A stretch of 64,000 nt of DNA from Micrasema longulum (GCA_022494885.1 JAGVSM010004011.1:426372-490371), one strand, 5' to 3'. Shown: positions 45,036 to 56,229, numbered from the stretch's first letter. Notes: generated from the sequence alone by a model not told the origin. Program-made: numbers and translations.

Positions 45036-45333
45036 AAAATCATCATTTTTAGTAATAACACATTGAGTTATATAACTAGAGTAAGTACGAGCGTTCAAAT
45101 TTGGTCCTCAACCTGCGGCCAATTGGTATATATATTTGATAGAACGGACTTCAGCCTGCCACGAACAGTCCCCGGCTACTTTTTAACCTTTGTTTCCTCG
45201 CAATGACCAAAATGCCAATATTTACGCAAGGATACTGCACAAATCGATCTGGAAAATCGATAGTATAACTTTTCACCGGTAATTAATATTCTTATCTTAA
45301 TCAATACTTTCATTAACATTACATTCTTTAATC

Positions 45334-45361
45334 AAGACATTTTACCGTCGTAAAATGTCTT
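45334..45361. terminator. Perfect 12-bp stem, 4-base loop hairpin
   Basis: aagacattttac and its exact complement are separated by cgtc. The type label is formal only, because no transcript or gene is identified next to it. Confidence 0.35.
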
Positions 45362-45369
45362 ATTAATAT

Positions 45370-47230
45370 GTTAGCGATTCGTGAGTTATCTATTGTCTCT
45401 GTCCTGCTCAGTTAGTCGGACGTATAGTGAAACGACAAACAAAGGTGACGCGTATGCGGAAGAAAGCGACATACTTAATAGAACTCACAGTAGAGCGATG
45501 CAAGCAGTCCATGCTTTTTACTGTAATACGTGTTTTGCTTGCCAAGGTCGACGTTATATGACGTGACGAGACTTGCTCCGTCCGCTGGTCATTTCCTTTT
45601 TTTCGCGGATGACTTTTTAGCTAGGATTTGTATGGAGTGTCATCTCTATATATATTATATCTCAATATAGTAGCATTAGATTTAATTATTTTTGAAGTTT
45701 CTTTCTTAGTTTTAACTTGTAATTTTTAAAATTGTCTTCTTGATTTGTATAAGTAGGTATATAACTTTTTTATCAGAACTTAAATTATCCATTTAAATTA
45801 AATATGCGCTTTTTTTTAAGGCTGTCTGCAATTCTAATTCTACGATTCCCCAACGAAAGCGTAAAATATACCATTTTAAGACAAAGCAATTAAAAGAAAT
45901 ATCCATTAACCAAGTACTCTTCAAATTAAATTTGCCAAAAAGAAAAAAATGAAGAACAGAGATAGACTTAATTTTCTCGTGAGTATTTCGTAAAAAAATC
46001 TGTATATACCACATTTTATGACTGCTGCATATAACACTATCTAGTTATGCCCCAAATTATATTTTTTCGCACAATGTAAATAAATAAATATACTTATTAC
46101 AATTAAAATAAATCGATACACATGTTTATTCCTCAAAGATTTTTTGCGGAATACCTATATTACAAATAATTCTGCTCTGTAATTCTACATTTAAAATAGT
46201 CGCAAGTGACTAGGTACTCGTCAATTAGTAAAAATAAAAAACATGTCAGTTCATTTTAAATTTAACAGCCTGGCAACAAACCGATTGAAACACTTGTCAA
46301 AGTTGAATAAAAATTAAAATAATCAGATTATCGGATAGGTATAATTTAAAGTTGCTTCCTTATTTTAACAGTATTTAATATCACTTACCAATTCTGATGA
46401 TTGAAATCAGAGGTAGAGAATATTAATTATTTTGGAGTTGTGAGTATATATATATATTTTTTTATTATATTGTGTTTATTTGAACATGAGTTTTTTTTAC
46501 CAATTTTTAGGTTATAAAACATAATCTAGAATTTTTCGTGAGTTTAGTAAAAATATATTTTATTTTGTATCTACATTAAGTTGATAGATGTCTTATTTTA
46601 TTTCAGATTATAACGAAACGTTTTGCTGGTGAACACCAAAAGGCTTTAGGCCCAATAAATTCAATCTGGCATAACAACTTCATACTTTTAATGTTTAATC
46701 CATTATAATATGCAAACATTGTGTCACGTCAATTAAAAAAAATATAATTTAAATATACAATAAAAGTGATCGTTGTTGATTACAAATACCCGTTTAATTA
46801 ATAGTACTATGTTTATTTTTTTACAATTTTCTATTTATTATACAAAGCCTTTTAAATGAGCTGGTAGTTTTAATAAGTAGGTACTTTTAGAATGCCATGT
46901 TTATTTAAAAAATCAGTGAAGCAAATGGTTCAAAAATTATGTTTTTTATTGGGAGAAAAAGTTTTTTTTCAAAGTTTACCTATTAAAACAATATTTATTT
47001 GATGGAATTCATATGTAAAAAAACAATATTTGGGGGTTTAAATTTATTTAATAAATAATTAAATTAAAATCATATTACCATATGCATAATTTTGAACGGT
47101 TGATTTTGCACAGGATTCTGACAGGTTCTAGTAGAACTAGATGTATACCTTTAATGGTTTCCAGAACATAATAAATGTCAAAAACCATAGGTCAGGTCTT
47201 TGTTATTTATTTATTTTATTTATTTATTTT
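45370..47230. other. No gene recognised
   Basis: 45,400-45,600 is locally GC-richer (a 61-aa frame, no motif). The remainder is AT-rich with (TA)n at 46,446-46,460. No repeat partner was seen. Confidence 0.35.
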
Positions 47231-47234
47231 ATTT

Positions 47235-47400
47235 TTGCACCACTACAGGCCAGTAGGCCCAATTACAGTGGTGAATTACATCACAGAACACCCAGGCTTG
47301 AGAAAAATTCATTTTAATTTTTGTGTTCTCACCGGGAATCGAACCCGGAACCTTCCGAGCGTGAGTCAAGCGTCTTGACCACAACACCACGGAGGCCGCC
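47235..47400 (-). repeat. SINE4 copy
   Basis: The minus strand starts ggcggcctccgtggtgttgt, has a CTC-centred loop and a perfect B box GGTTCGATTCC (complement at about 47,335-47,345). The body ends ggtgcaaaaat. Same family as 1,933 and 27,355. Confidence 0.8.
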
Positions 47401-47771
47401 AATTATTATGGTAAATCAAAATCGCTAAATTCTACTTCCGTTTAACCGTACATGTATATTAAAAGTCAGTGATAATCTGTGGAAACATTGTTCGGTACAC
47501 TACACTTGTTATAATTATGAAATATTTGTAATGTAATAAAATCGGTTGCATTTAAATTTTAAAACTCAAAATACAAGACAAGTTTAAATACAAATGAAAT
47601 AATGTAAAGTCGGGGTCTACGTTTAAGATAGGAGTGCAGTATTGAGTTGTAACTTGTAACACTGTCCGGTTGAGTTTAGATAAAAATTAAGTTATCAATA
47701 TTCACGAATATATTATATTTTTGAATACCAAGACGCCAATTTTAATCGCGACTTAAACGGGCCGCGTCAAA

Positions 47772-49124
47772 ACTTGGGGTTAAAGTAATATCTTATTTTT
47801 CGCTTTAATTCAATGCTTTATAAAAAGTGTTACAATCATCCGATTTAAGTCAAATATGCACCGTTCTGTTTAATAACTTGGCAAATGAGAATTCAACTTC
47901 ACAATGCCTCTTTTGTAGAAGCCCTTGTCTCTATTAGAAAAAAAATTGGACAACCAATTTTCACATGCCTCTATTAAGGCCAAATTTGTACCCGTAAGCG
48001 CGTTGGTCATATACAAGAACAGGTAGTAGTCACGGTAGTAAGTAATGCCAGGTCCGGGCTTTAGGGTGGATGCATAAGAACTTCCCATCCGAGCTCTCGG
48101 AGCGTCTGGCGCGTCATCAAAGATGTGTGCGGCCTGAACTTGTCCTGATAAAACACGATTTCTCTCTTATTCACCAATGCTGGCCGTTTCTGTTTGATCA
48201 CCAGCTTCAAATGGTCGAATTGTTCACAGTAAAGTGGAAAATTGAGCGTTTGGCTATAGAAAAGCGGCTTATAGAAGAGTATTCCCTGCCAATCCCATTA
48301 AACACACAGCAACACTTTCCTAGCCAACAGTCCTGGCTTGGCCACTGTCTGGGCCGCTTTGTTGGCCTTCGACCACGATCTCTGCCGCTTGACATTGTCG
48401 TAAGTGTCCCACTTTTCATCACCAGTCACCATCCGCTTCAGAAATGGGTCGATTTTGTTGCAATTCAGCAGCAATTTGCAGATGGGAATTTGGTCCATGA
48501 GGTTTTTTTGCGTCGGCTCGTGTGACACCCAAACACCGAGCTTTTTTTTAAATCCAGCTTTCTGCAAATGGTTCAAAACGGTTTTACGATAAATATTCAG
48601 CTCCTAAACGATGCTACGACTGCTAACATGACGGTCCATCTCTATATTTTCCATGATTTTATCGACATTTTTGACGACAGGCTGCCAGAGCGTGATGCAC
48701 CATTCACCTCCACTACACCAGAGCGAAATCACTCGAACCACTGTTGTGCAGCACGAACCAAAAGAATATTGGCCCCGTATACATTCCATTTTTTTTCGGT
48801 CGCTTTCGACGCGTTTTTTCGTAGGTAGTAAAAATGTAAAATATGGCGAATTTCTTCCTTTGAGACCTCCACACTCGACGCACGATAGTTCACGACTGAA
48901 CCGACCAAGCAAAAAACTGCTAAAATAGTGTTTGTTGTATACACTCACACCTTTATAACGCCGTATCGTATGATCCGGCGCCTTTGAGGTATTATATTAC
49001 GAAAATTGCGCTATATAAGTTATCCATAATTATTATTATTATGATCCGATTTAACTAATAAATAACGAGATATACTTAATTGAAAAAAAGCGCTAATTAC
49101 GAAATTACCTTTTCCCCAACCTGA
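47772..49124 (-). mobile_element. Mariner transposon, near full length, inactivated
   Basis: The right terminus is TCAGGTTGGGGAAAAGGTAA on the minus strand (49,105-49,124), followed by TA. The left terminus aacttggggttaaagtaat is its diverged inverted copy. Length of about 1.35 kb is normal for mariner. In order, the minus strand encodes the HTH (EEIRHILHFYYLRKNASKA, WNVYGANILL, AAQQWFE), the linker (VDKIMENIEMDRHVSSRSIV), MVTGDEKWDTYDNVKRQRSW (first catalytic D), a QDKFRPH block (second D, at 48,142-48,147) and RDYYLFLYMTN (third D, at 48,029-48,031). It is disabled by stops at 48,298-48,300 (in the WWDW motif) and 48,061-48,063 (in YSPD) and by frameshifts. Confidence 0.9.
48978..49039 (+). 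mobile_element. 62-bp retroposed L2/CR1-like LINE tail inside the mariner leader
   Basis: It matches the 3' end of the minus-strand LINE at 60,627-61,490 (tgaggtattatattacgaaa, gcgctatataagttatcc, then ATT repeats). It is flanked by perfect 9-bp direct repeats TATGATCCG (48,969-48,977 and 49,040-49,048). It is therefore an extremely 5'-truncated LINE insertion younger than the mariner. Confidence 0.8.
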
Positions 49125-49129
49125 TACTA

Positions 49130-50250
49130 CCGTATTCCTTCTGTGCGCCTTAAACGTAGACTTCGTCTATACATTATGCAATTTCATAGATTTGTACAAA
49201 GAAAATTACGTCTTGATTTTAATTATTTATTTAAAATTTCATTTAAAAAGAATAATTACTTTGGGGGACTGATTGCTAAAAGCAATACCTTCCAGCCAAC
49301 CAAAAAACAGAATCGTTAAAAAAAGAGTTGGTCAAAATTGTTTATTAAAAAATAAAAATATATATCAAAGATACAAACGTGAGAAAAAAACCTAACTTAT
49401 TTAAAATAATAGCTCTTTTTTAATGGGGAGATAAGGCTTGCACATATTAATGAATTAGTTTCATAAATTATTTTACGATTTGGAACACACGATTCACGAG
49501 AAAAAAACAACACGATATTAGAGCTGGTGTACTTCGTGTCATAAGAAAAACATAAGAGTTTCGATCAATAAAGACTTTAAAAAACCGTAGCAAAATGCAA
49601 AGCACGGATCCACCGTCCAACACCAGCCGAATAATGGCCGTAATGAACATAAAAAAATCATTCATAAGACACCCAAGAAAATAAATATTTACAACCACAA
49701 TTCACTTCTAAAATTTAAAAAATGTGCTTCCATAAAAATAGGTTTTAACTAAAATATTTTACTGATTTCAATTTTTTTAAATGATTATCGAAAGCGTAAT
49801 TTCACACAGAATCAAAGAAAAATACCAAAAAAAATGCTTGTATTTCTTTTCACAACCAAAAATTTAAAATTAAGCTGAGGTTTTTCTAATGCTCAATTTA
49901 CTATCTTCAAATCGCTAGAAGAAATTTTATTTTAACTCTTTAAATGAGAATCGATATGACAAAGTTCGGTCTAAATTTTAAGAGATGAAATCTGCCGGTC
50001 GAAAAGTAATTATATTTAGTTACATAAAACTTTGAAGTATATTTTTAACAGAAATACCTTTATAAATTGTTGATTTTATCTAATGCATGTTTCTATTTTT
50101 TTTTAATTTTGCGATTTTGAAACAAACATCGTTTCAAAATGGCAAATCGTATGATTTCCTCATTTTTATGCGTTTAGACTACAGCCTTAAACGGCTGTAT
50201 ATTATCCAAAGAACAAATAAAAAACAATAAAGTTCTTTTAGAATCGTACT
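49130..50250. other. Unassigned; hydrophobic 76-aa frame at 49,468-49,698 (minus)
   Basis: AT-rich. The minus-strand frame 49,698-49,468 has three hydrophobic stretches (IYFLGCLMNDFFMFITAII, VLCILLRFFKVFI, LISCCFFLVNRVF). It could be a piece of a membrane protein exon or chance composition. No start context, splice sites or partner supports it. Confidence 0.25.
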
Positions 50251-50254
50251 AGGC

Positions 50255-50915
50255 ATATTCAAAAAGTATGTTTTCTAGACTTTAATGTTAAAAAAAAATA
50301 CAGGATATTGTTAATACATTTGTTGACAATTTTTCTACATAATCGCCATCCCGTTCAGTGTATGTGATGAGCCGTGACACTAGCTTCTTTATGCCCTCCT
50401 CGAAGAACTCACCGGCCAACTCCTTCACCCCCTTCAAACCTCTTTCTGCACCCACTCATCGGTTGAAAATTTAATTTCACCCATTAGCCTTCAGGGAGGT
50501 GAAAATATAAAAATCTGAAGCACTAGGAAAGGGGATTGTGAAAGGTGGTTCAAAACATCCCAACCAATTGAGCCTGTCCTCACAGAGCCTTTGTCACCAA
50601 AGCGCTCATGAACTCTTTTGGTTTGGGATATTTTGAAAAACCCACCGTATTTTGTTGATTTCACGCCTTTTGATTATCATATTTATATCTTCCTGAAGGC
50701 ATACATTGGTAATATTACATTTTTAACCAAAGATCATGCGCAGAGTTGGGGAAGAAGCTGGCGGGAGAGTTTTTCGAGGAGGGCACAGAGAAAGTTGTGC
50801 CAAGGCTCATCACATACAATTTTGTGTACCAATAATACACAGTATTTTTTTTCAAATACTCTTTTTATAAAAAATATAAAATCTAGAACATTTTCTTTCT
50901 GAACATCCCTCGAAG
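50255..50915. mobile_element. Two mariner 3' halves fused head to head
   Basis: On the minus strand (50,600 to 50,255) the sequence encodes LAGEFFEEGIKKLVSR and then GDYVEK, a mariner transposase C-terminus. On the plus strand (50,610-50,850) the same part is encoded again: DILKNPPYFVDFTPFDYHIY and, in another frame, LAGEFFEEGTEKVVPR. The outer ends (tattcaaaaagtatgttttc and the complement of its relative at 50,865-50,905) are inverted copies of one mariner terminus. Both halves lack the HTH and first catalytic residues. Confidence 0.75.
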
Positions 50916-51189
50916 GTATTTTTGAATTAATTCGGGAAGTATTTTTACTAACTAGGGATGGAAATACTAAGAAAAATTTGGAAAGGGTGATTTCCAGTAA
51001 CAGGGTGAAAGGTAAAGTAAAATCAACCTTGAAAAAAATGTTTGTCAACGTAGGCGAAATTAACCTTTTACAAATCCGTTACCGAACCAAATGTATGGAA
51101 GCGAGAAATAATATAGGAAAAGCAGAGATAAAAGTAGGCTGAATGCAATCGAAATGCGATCTTTTAAGTGAATGTGAGGTAAAACAATC

Positions 51190-51520
51190 TACAATTTGTG
51201 CGCAAATGTCGAGAAACGTGTGTTATTCAAGGCTGAGACAATAATTATTTATAAAAAAACAACAAAGGGGTGCTGCGTTAGTTTAGACAGCCATTTGGTT
51301 GTCCAAAACAAAAGCGGCAAAAAAATTGAGGATATCAATGTTAATGGATGCAGAGAACGAAGAGACCGAGGGAAGAAACGGCTTGACCAAATCCAACAGA
51401 TATTTGAAGATGTACACGTCAAATGACTTAATAATTGGCATGCGTGCATAGGATGTATTAACGTATAGGAAACGAGGTATGTATGCAAAGACAGAGGGGT
51501 GTGGTGTTTTGTCCTCTCTA
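51190..51520 (+). mobile_element. RTE-like LINE C-terminus
   Basis: The 76-aa frame (51,196-51,426) reads CANVEKRVLFKAETIIIY, then DINVNGCRERRDRGKKRLDQ, a diverged relative of the 30.6-kb protein (GCRKQGRPRKTWHDQ). The family 3' UTR follows to about 51,520. Confidence 0.7.
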
Positions 51521-51559
51521 CCTAAATCGCAAAGTTTTTTGTTTGCTTTTGTATAAAAT

Positions 51560-52130
51560 TTCACCCGTCCTAATTTATGTGTTTTAATGTTTCGATTTAT
51601 TCACATTTTGGCTTAATATACGTAAATATACTTTACATACGTTCTTTCACGACATTGGTCGTAGGGAGTCAGAAAGGTTGATGCATGCCGCGGATTGGAG
51701 ATGCTCACTGGATGTTAAAAAAAAATATTTAAAAAATATATATATAGATATACATACAAATGGCAATTATGAAGTTTCGTATTATATTTAATAAATTGTC
51801 TATGAATTTATGTATGTGTATGCGCATGGGTGTATGTACATGTGTGTGTATGTGTGTATGTATATATGTGTGTATATGTATATGTGTAAATATATATAAA
51901 TGTGTATATGTTGGTATATGTTTATGTAAATGTATCAAAATGTGTATACGAGTAAGTTTATATTTTATTAGTCTGTGCCTTCTATTAACTTGTAAACCAT
52001 TATCATGTTTTAAAATGTAATTGTCTAGCTTGGAACGGGGTATGTACCCTTGTTAGCTGGGCAAAGTGAACATAACATTGTACGTATGACAAAATGTAAA
52101 AATAATAAAAATAAAAAAAATAGCTTAGTT
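51560..52130 (+). repeat. TG/TA-rich tract and probable retroposon tail
   Basis: 51,795-51,925 is an alternating purine-pyrimidine tract of TG and TA repeats. The following sequence (ggtatgtacccttgttagct) ends in aataataaaaataaaaaaa at about 52,125. This gives the look of a LINE 3' UTR with a simple-repeat block. No coding part was seen. Confidence 0.45.
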
Positions 52131-52572
52131 TTAATATTTTAATAAAAATAAAATACACCGTAATGTTTGTTTATCACTCTGCATCTGAATTTTCCGCTGG
52201 TGGAGTCTTCCGGGATTTTATAAACATTACAAAAAAGCAGCATAAAGAAAACAGGGTACATTGTGCGTTATTATTTTAGAAAATATACTTTCAACATTTA
52301 GAAATGAAAACTCACGAAAATACAAGCATAATGGGGAAAGAAAATATCTATATTTTTATCAAGAGACATTGGGAGCCGCACTTAACCCAACGAATAGCCG
52401 CATGCGGCTCTCGGGGACGCATTTGACCGCGTCTGGAATATTAAGCAAAAACAGATCAGAAATATTTTTTTCTCTGGGACAGTAGTTTTTTACATTTTTT
52501 TTTTCAAAAACACAAACATGCACTTACATAAATTTACAAAATTGTTTGCTGTCATGTTATGGCGAGAATAGG

Positions 52573-52665
52573 TCAAACAGCCGAAGTGGTGTGGTTTATC
52601 AAAATATTTGTACGGATCTATTGGTTTCTTTATGGGCGATGCCTATTCTAAGGAACTGATATGTT
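52573..52665 (+). repeat. SINE5 relic, second copy
   Basis: 'ccgaagtggtgtggtttatc ... ggatctattggtttctttat' aligns with 31,985-32,075. It is more decayed, with no clear B box. Confidence 0.4.
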
Positions 52666-52699
52666 GCGGTAAATAATAAACTCGTATTTGTGAAAATCA

Positions 52700-53390
52700 A
52701 AATAAATAAAAATTTGGTTTATTTATTTATTTTTGTTTATTTAAAATATATTCATTTAAACATTTATTAAGATACAAGTCCCAACTCCATGGAACCAAAG
52801 TCCTGTGTTGAGTTAGGACGAATATATGTATAAAACTTTTACAGTCAATATTAACATATTTACAGCATACTTAAAACAAAAACATCAACAAAAAATACAT
52901 GGCAAATCAAATGAAATATAAAAAGAAACATGCATTAAAAAACATTAAAAATACTTGAAAGAATGAAATAAAAAATTGAAATAAAAACAAACTCAAATAT
53001 TTGAAAAACTGTCAAGGAGTTTCTCACTCAAATCTCTCCCCCTGAGGAAAATCCAGCCCTGAACCTCTTTTTTTAAAATATTTTTTGTCCTTAAGAGTTT
53101 TACACGCTCTTACAAAACATTAAACACTCTCGGTGCGATAAAGGATAAATGTCTCTAAGCCAAAGTCATCCGGGTTTTGGGTTTGACATAATTAATTTCC
53201 AGGGAAAACCTCGTACAGACGTTTTGCTGAGACCTCTCCTTATTGTTCGACCAGAAGTGTGTCAATGTCTCTTTTAGGTAAAGTTGCCTCACATTCAGTA
53301 CCTTCATGCACTGGAACAACTGCTTTGATGGATATGTTGGAGGACGCCGGAATATAATTCTAAGCAATAATTTCAGCGAAATTATTAGAT
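52700..53390 (-). mobile_element. LINE F, C-terminal end
   Basis: The minus frame 53,367-53,155 encodes PSKQLFQCMKVLNVRQLYLK and KTRMTLA. After a stop comes RHLSFIAPRVFNVL, the LINE (Q)RxxxxxaPxxyNxLP terminus. The 3' UTR contains gtcctaactcaacacagga and ends in (AATA)n at 52,715-52,730. The same UTR occurs at 54,560-54,760 in opposite orientation. Confidence 0.7.
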
Positions 53391-54046
53391 ACTAGTGGAC
53401 CTGACAGACGTTGTCCTGCCCGAACGTTGGCTTGCCTGCTATCATCTTGGAAAAATACTTTTCATCTAGGTACTTGTTTGTGATTGAATTCCAAAACTAA
53501 AAATTGTTGATATTAAAAAAATATTGAATTTAAGTAGGTACTTGTTTATGGTTAAATTCCAAAACATAAAATAAATATTTTTTCAAATATGGCATTCTTT
53601 TTGCCAACGTCAAACTTCGGTCGTCTCACAACAAAGGGGTGTACTAATGTAGGAATACGATTTTAAAAAAATATTATTGAAATTAATATTATTTTAGAAT
53701 AACCAAAAATCCAGTAAAAAGAATTAATTGGGTAGAAATTATAAGGAGTTCAATGTAAAAATCTGATTGGAATCCATGAAAAAACGAATGCCGTTTTTAA
53801 ACATTCAAAAACAAACTTTTTTATCCACAAAAAAATCTCCTCGAATGCAACCATGGTAGATCGATGAATAAGACATTTATGCTCCTAACTTTTTTTTAAA
53901 TATTCAATTGGAGATTTTAATATCTACGAACACGCACAGCGCAAAGATCTATATTTTTCTGAAAACCGCACGTAAATCGGTTAAGCCGTTTAGGAGGAGT
54001 ACGGTGACAGCACACGTACAGAGGAATGAATTATATATATATATAT
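53391..54046 (+). mobile_element. Family Q copy, uninterrupted
   Basis: It starts ACTAGTGGACCTGACAGACG, has two internal units at 53,463 and 53,540 (tacttgttt..g.ttaaattcc), then the 'atgcaaccatggtagatcga' block and 'cgtaaatcggttaagccgtt', and ends in (TA)n at 54,030-54,046. This serves as the reference copy of about 655 bp. No coding sequence was seen. Confidence 0.75.
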
Positions 54047-54319
54047 AAATATCAAGATTATAATTAAATATTATTTTTCAAATTAAAAAAAATAAATTAA
54101 TCAATGATTATTTTTCGAAATAAGTACATACTGGCCAAAATTGCTGAATTTAAGTTATTTAAAGTTGTTATATTATGTATGCCCATCACCTTTACGTTAT
54201 GTTGTGAAACGAGTTTTCTATACGCTATTCTATAAATGGATTTCTTTATTTGGTATAATATATTTAATAACAAATGTAACTATGCATTAAAATTATTTTT
54301 AAAATAAATGTATATTAGA

Positions 54320-54760
54320 TACGTGGGAAGTGTAATATGCGGGTGGAGTAAATTCTGTAATTTTAATTATTTAATACCAAAAACACGTACGACTTTCGCT
54401 CAGAGAAATTTATCTTTTGTGGCCTCAAGAGTATTCAACGTTTTGGATGAATATATTTAGTTATCCAAAACGTGAGCCATTTTCCGGAGAAGCGTACAAC
54501 TTTGGATTTTGCCTAAGGGGAGAGACCATGGCAGGAGACTGCTGCGAGACATTGAATATATTTATATACTACTAAGCGTGTTGTATATATGTTTATTAAA
54601 ATTTATTTATGTATTTGTTATAATGTTTATTTTTAGTATTCTTTTATGATATGCACGATTCCACTTTCAATTCTGTCCCAACTCAACACAGGGCTCTTGG
54701 TCTCTTGGGGTTAGGGATGTATATTTGAATGAATAAATAAATACACGTAGATCGGTTTTT
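54320..54760 (+). mobile_element. LINE F, C-terminal end, opposite orientation
   Basis: Encodes IPKTRTTFAQRNLSFVASRV, then FNVLDEYI. These align with the minus-strand copy at 53.2 kb. The 3' UTR has cccaactcaacacagggctc and an (AATA)n tail at 54,740-54,755. Confidence 0.7.
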
Positions 54761-54849
54761 TATCACCCGTAATTAAATAATAAAACCTCTATGTGACAAA
54801 TTATAAGGATAAACGCTAATTCATTGTTCTATGCACCCCAAGGCGTGGA

Positions 54850-54940
54850 AAAAAATACACAGACTAGAATCAAATCTGGGACCACATGCATAAAAACCTA
54901 AAGTCTTATAATGATTGCACCATGGCGCAGATACTATATC
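54850..54940 (-). repeat. tRNA-like SINE trace
   Basis: The minus strand has ctgcgccatggtgcaat and a B-box-like agatttgattcta. It is weak and has only one partner-like head (SINE3 at 22.4 kb). Confidence 0.3.
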
Positions 54941-55124
54941 TGTTCCTCAGAGGCCGACGGATGCCAATCCAAAATTTGATCAAATGACATGTCAGTTTTC
55001 GTATCCAGTTTATGATCATGTCCATTGATTTTGAAAAAATATAAGTCTTATATTTAATTAAACAATGAATTAAGACACTGAATATATAAATTGATGTAAT
55101 AAATTATTAGAAATCACTTGGAGA

Positions 55125-55671
55125 ATTAACACATTACAACAGAGATGAAGAACATTTAATAGAAGGTAATATAGAAGTCTAGGCATCTACAGGGCTTATG
55201 ACCTGTCAATGGCTGGTTTAAGTGGCCACTTTACACACTGTGTAACATTCACCATTCTGCCCATATTTGAACGTCTATATTCCTTCAATTCTTTCATCTG
55301 TTGATGTTTGTGAAGTTAAAGAGCTGAAACCTTTATTTATGCGGGTGAGATTCATCTAATTGAATTATTTCACCTGCATACTTGGCAACGCCTGAAAATG
55401 TTATTTTTTCAATTCACAAACATCAACAGAAGAAAGAATTGAAGGAATATAGATGTTTAAATATAGGCAGAATGGTGAATGTTACACAGTGTCTAAAGTG
55501 GCCACTTAAACCAGCCATTGACAGGTCATAAGCCTTGTAGATGCCTAGACTTCTATATTACCTTATATTAAATGTTCTTCATCTCTGTTGTAATATGTTA
55601 ATTTAAACAGCTCCCCAAGGAGTTGAATCCAGTCTTTGTCTACAAAAATTTGGACAAACTCAAAATATTGT
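55125..55671 (+). mobile_element. PAL reference copy: 547-bp palindromic element
   Basis: It is flanked by perfect TCACTTGGAGA on both sides (55,114-55,124 and 55,672-55,682). The left arm (55,131-55,316) and right arm (55,416-55,602) are inverted copies of about 185 bp with few mismatches. The spacer (55,317-55,415) contains 'ttatgcgggtgagattcatc' and ggcaacgcctgaaa. An unpaired 3' tail (55,603-55,671) ends ctcaaaatattgt. No frame or transposase motif was seen. A transcript would fold into one long hairpin. Confidence 0.85.
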
Positions 55672-55689
55672 TCACTTGGAGAAAGTAGA

Positions 55690-56225
55690 TTCTTTAGGCT
55701 TGTGTTGAACATTTGACGTTTGGATTTGCATCCGTCTGCCTCTGAGGTATTTATTGATATTTAGGTATACAGATATTAATATTTAGGTATACATAAAACA
55801 AAATTTGTCAGGAAACGACGCGTTATTTTTTACTTGTCACCAAAAAAACGAATTGGGATAGAAATTTCGTATAGCAAAAAGAGTGACGCATTTGTATGCA
55901 GTACCACGGCAATTAAGCTAAACTTACAAAGGATTCCGACTGAAATTACTACTAAGCTCGTTGGTACTATGCACCACCAACGTTTTTAGTAATGATATTA
56001 AAGCTCAACTCTCGCGCTTTCTTTGTCTCGTAATATTGGACACTTCTTTAAAAAGCAGATAACAATAACAAAATAAAGAAATAATAATGAGATGCATTTG
56101 CGGATTTTCTGTTTAATGCCGTATTTTACATTGTACGTTTTATGCCGCGTGGGAATCGCATTGGGTTTTACGAACGCGCCCGACACGCGCTTCCGTACAA
56201 TCTGGCCATTGCAGTAAAAAGGTCT
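55690..56225. other. No gene recognised
   Basis: It contains a 62-aa minus frame (55,998-56,186) without a motif. 56,130-56,200 is GC-richer. Confidence 0.35.
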
Positions 56226-56229
56226 ACAT

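Noticed and set aside
48070..48525. 151-codon plus-strand open frame
   Set aside because: It is antisense to the mariner transposase relic, whose motifs read clearly on the minus strand. It is the longest frame in the window but only a shadow.
51729..51938. Histidine/threonine-rich and cysteine-rich frames
   Set aside because: Both come from translating the TG/TA repeat on either strand.
52350..52430. Second hAT end (agccgcatgcggctctc)
   Set aside because: It resembles the subterminal words at 8.58 kb, but no inverted partner or 8-bp flank could be found nearby.
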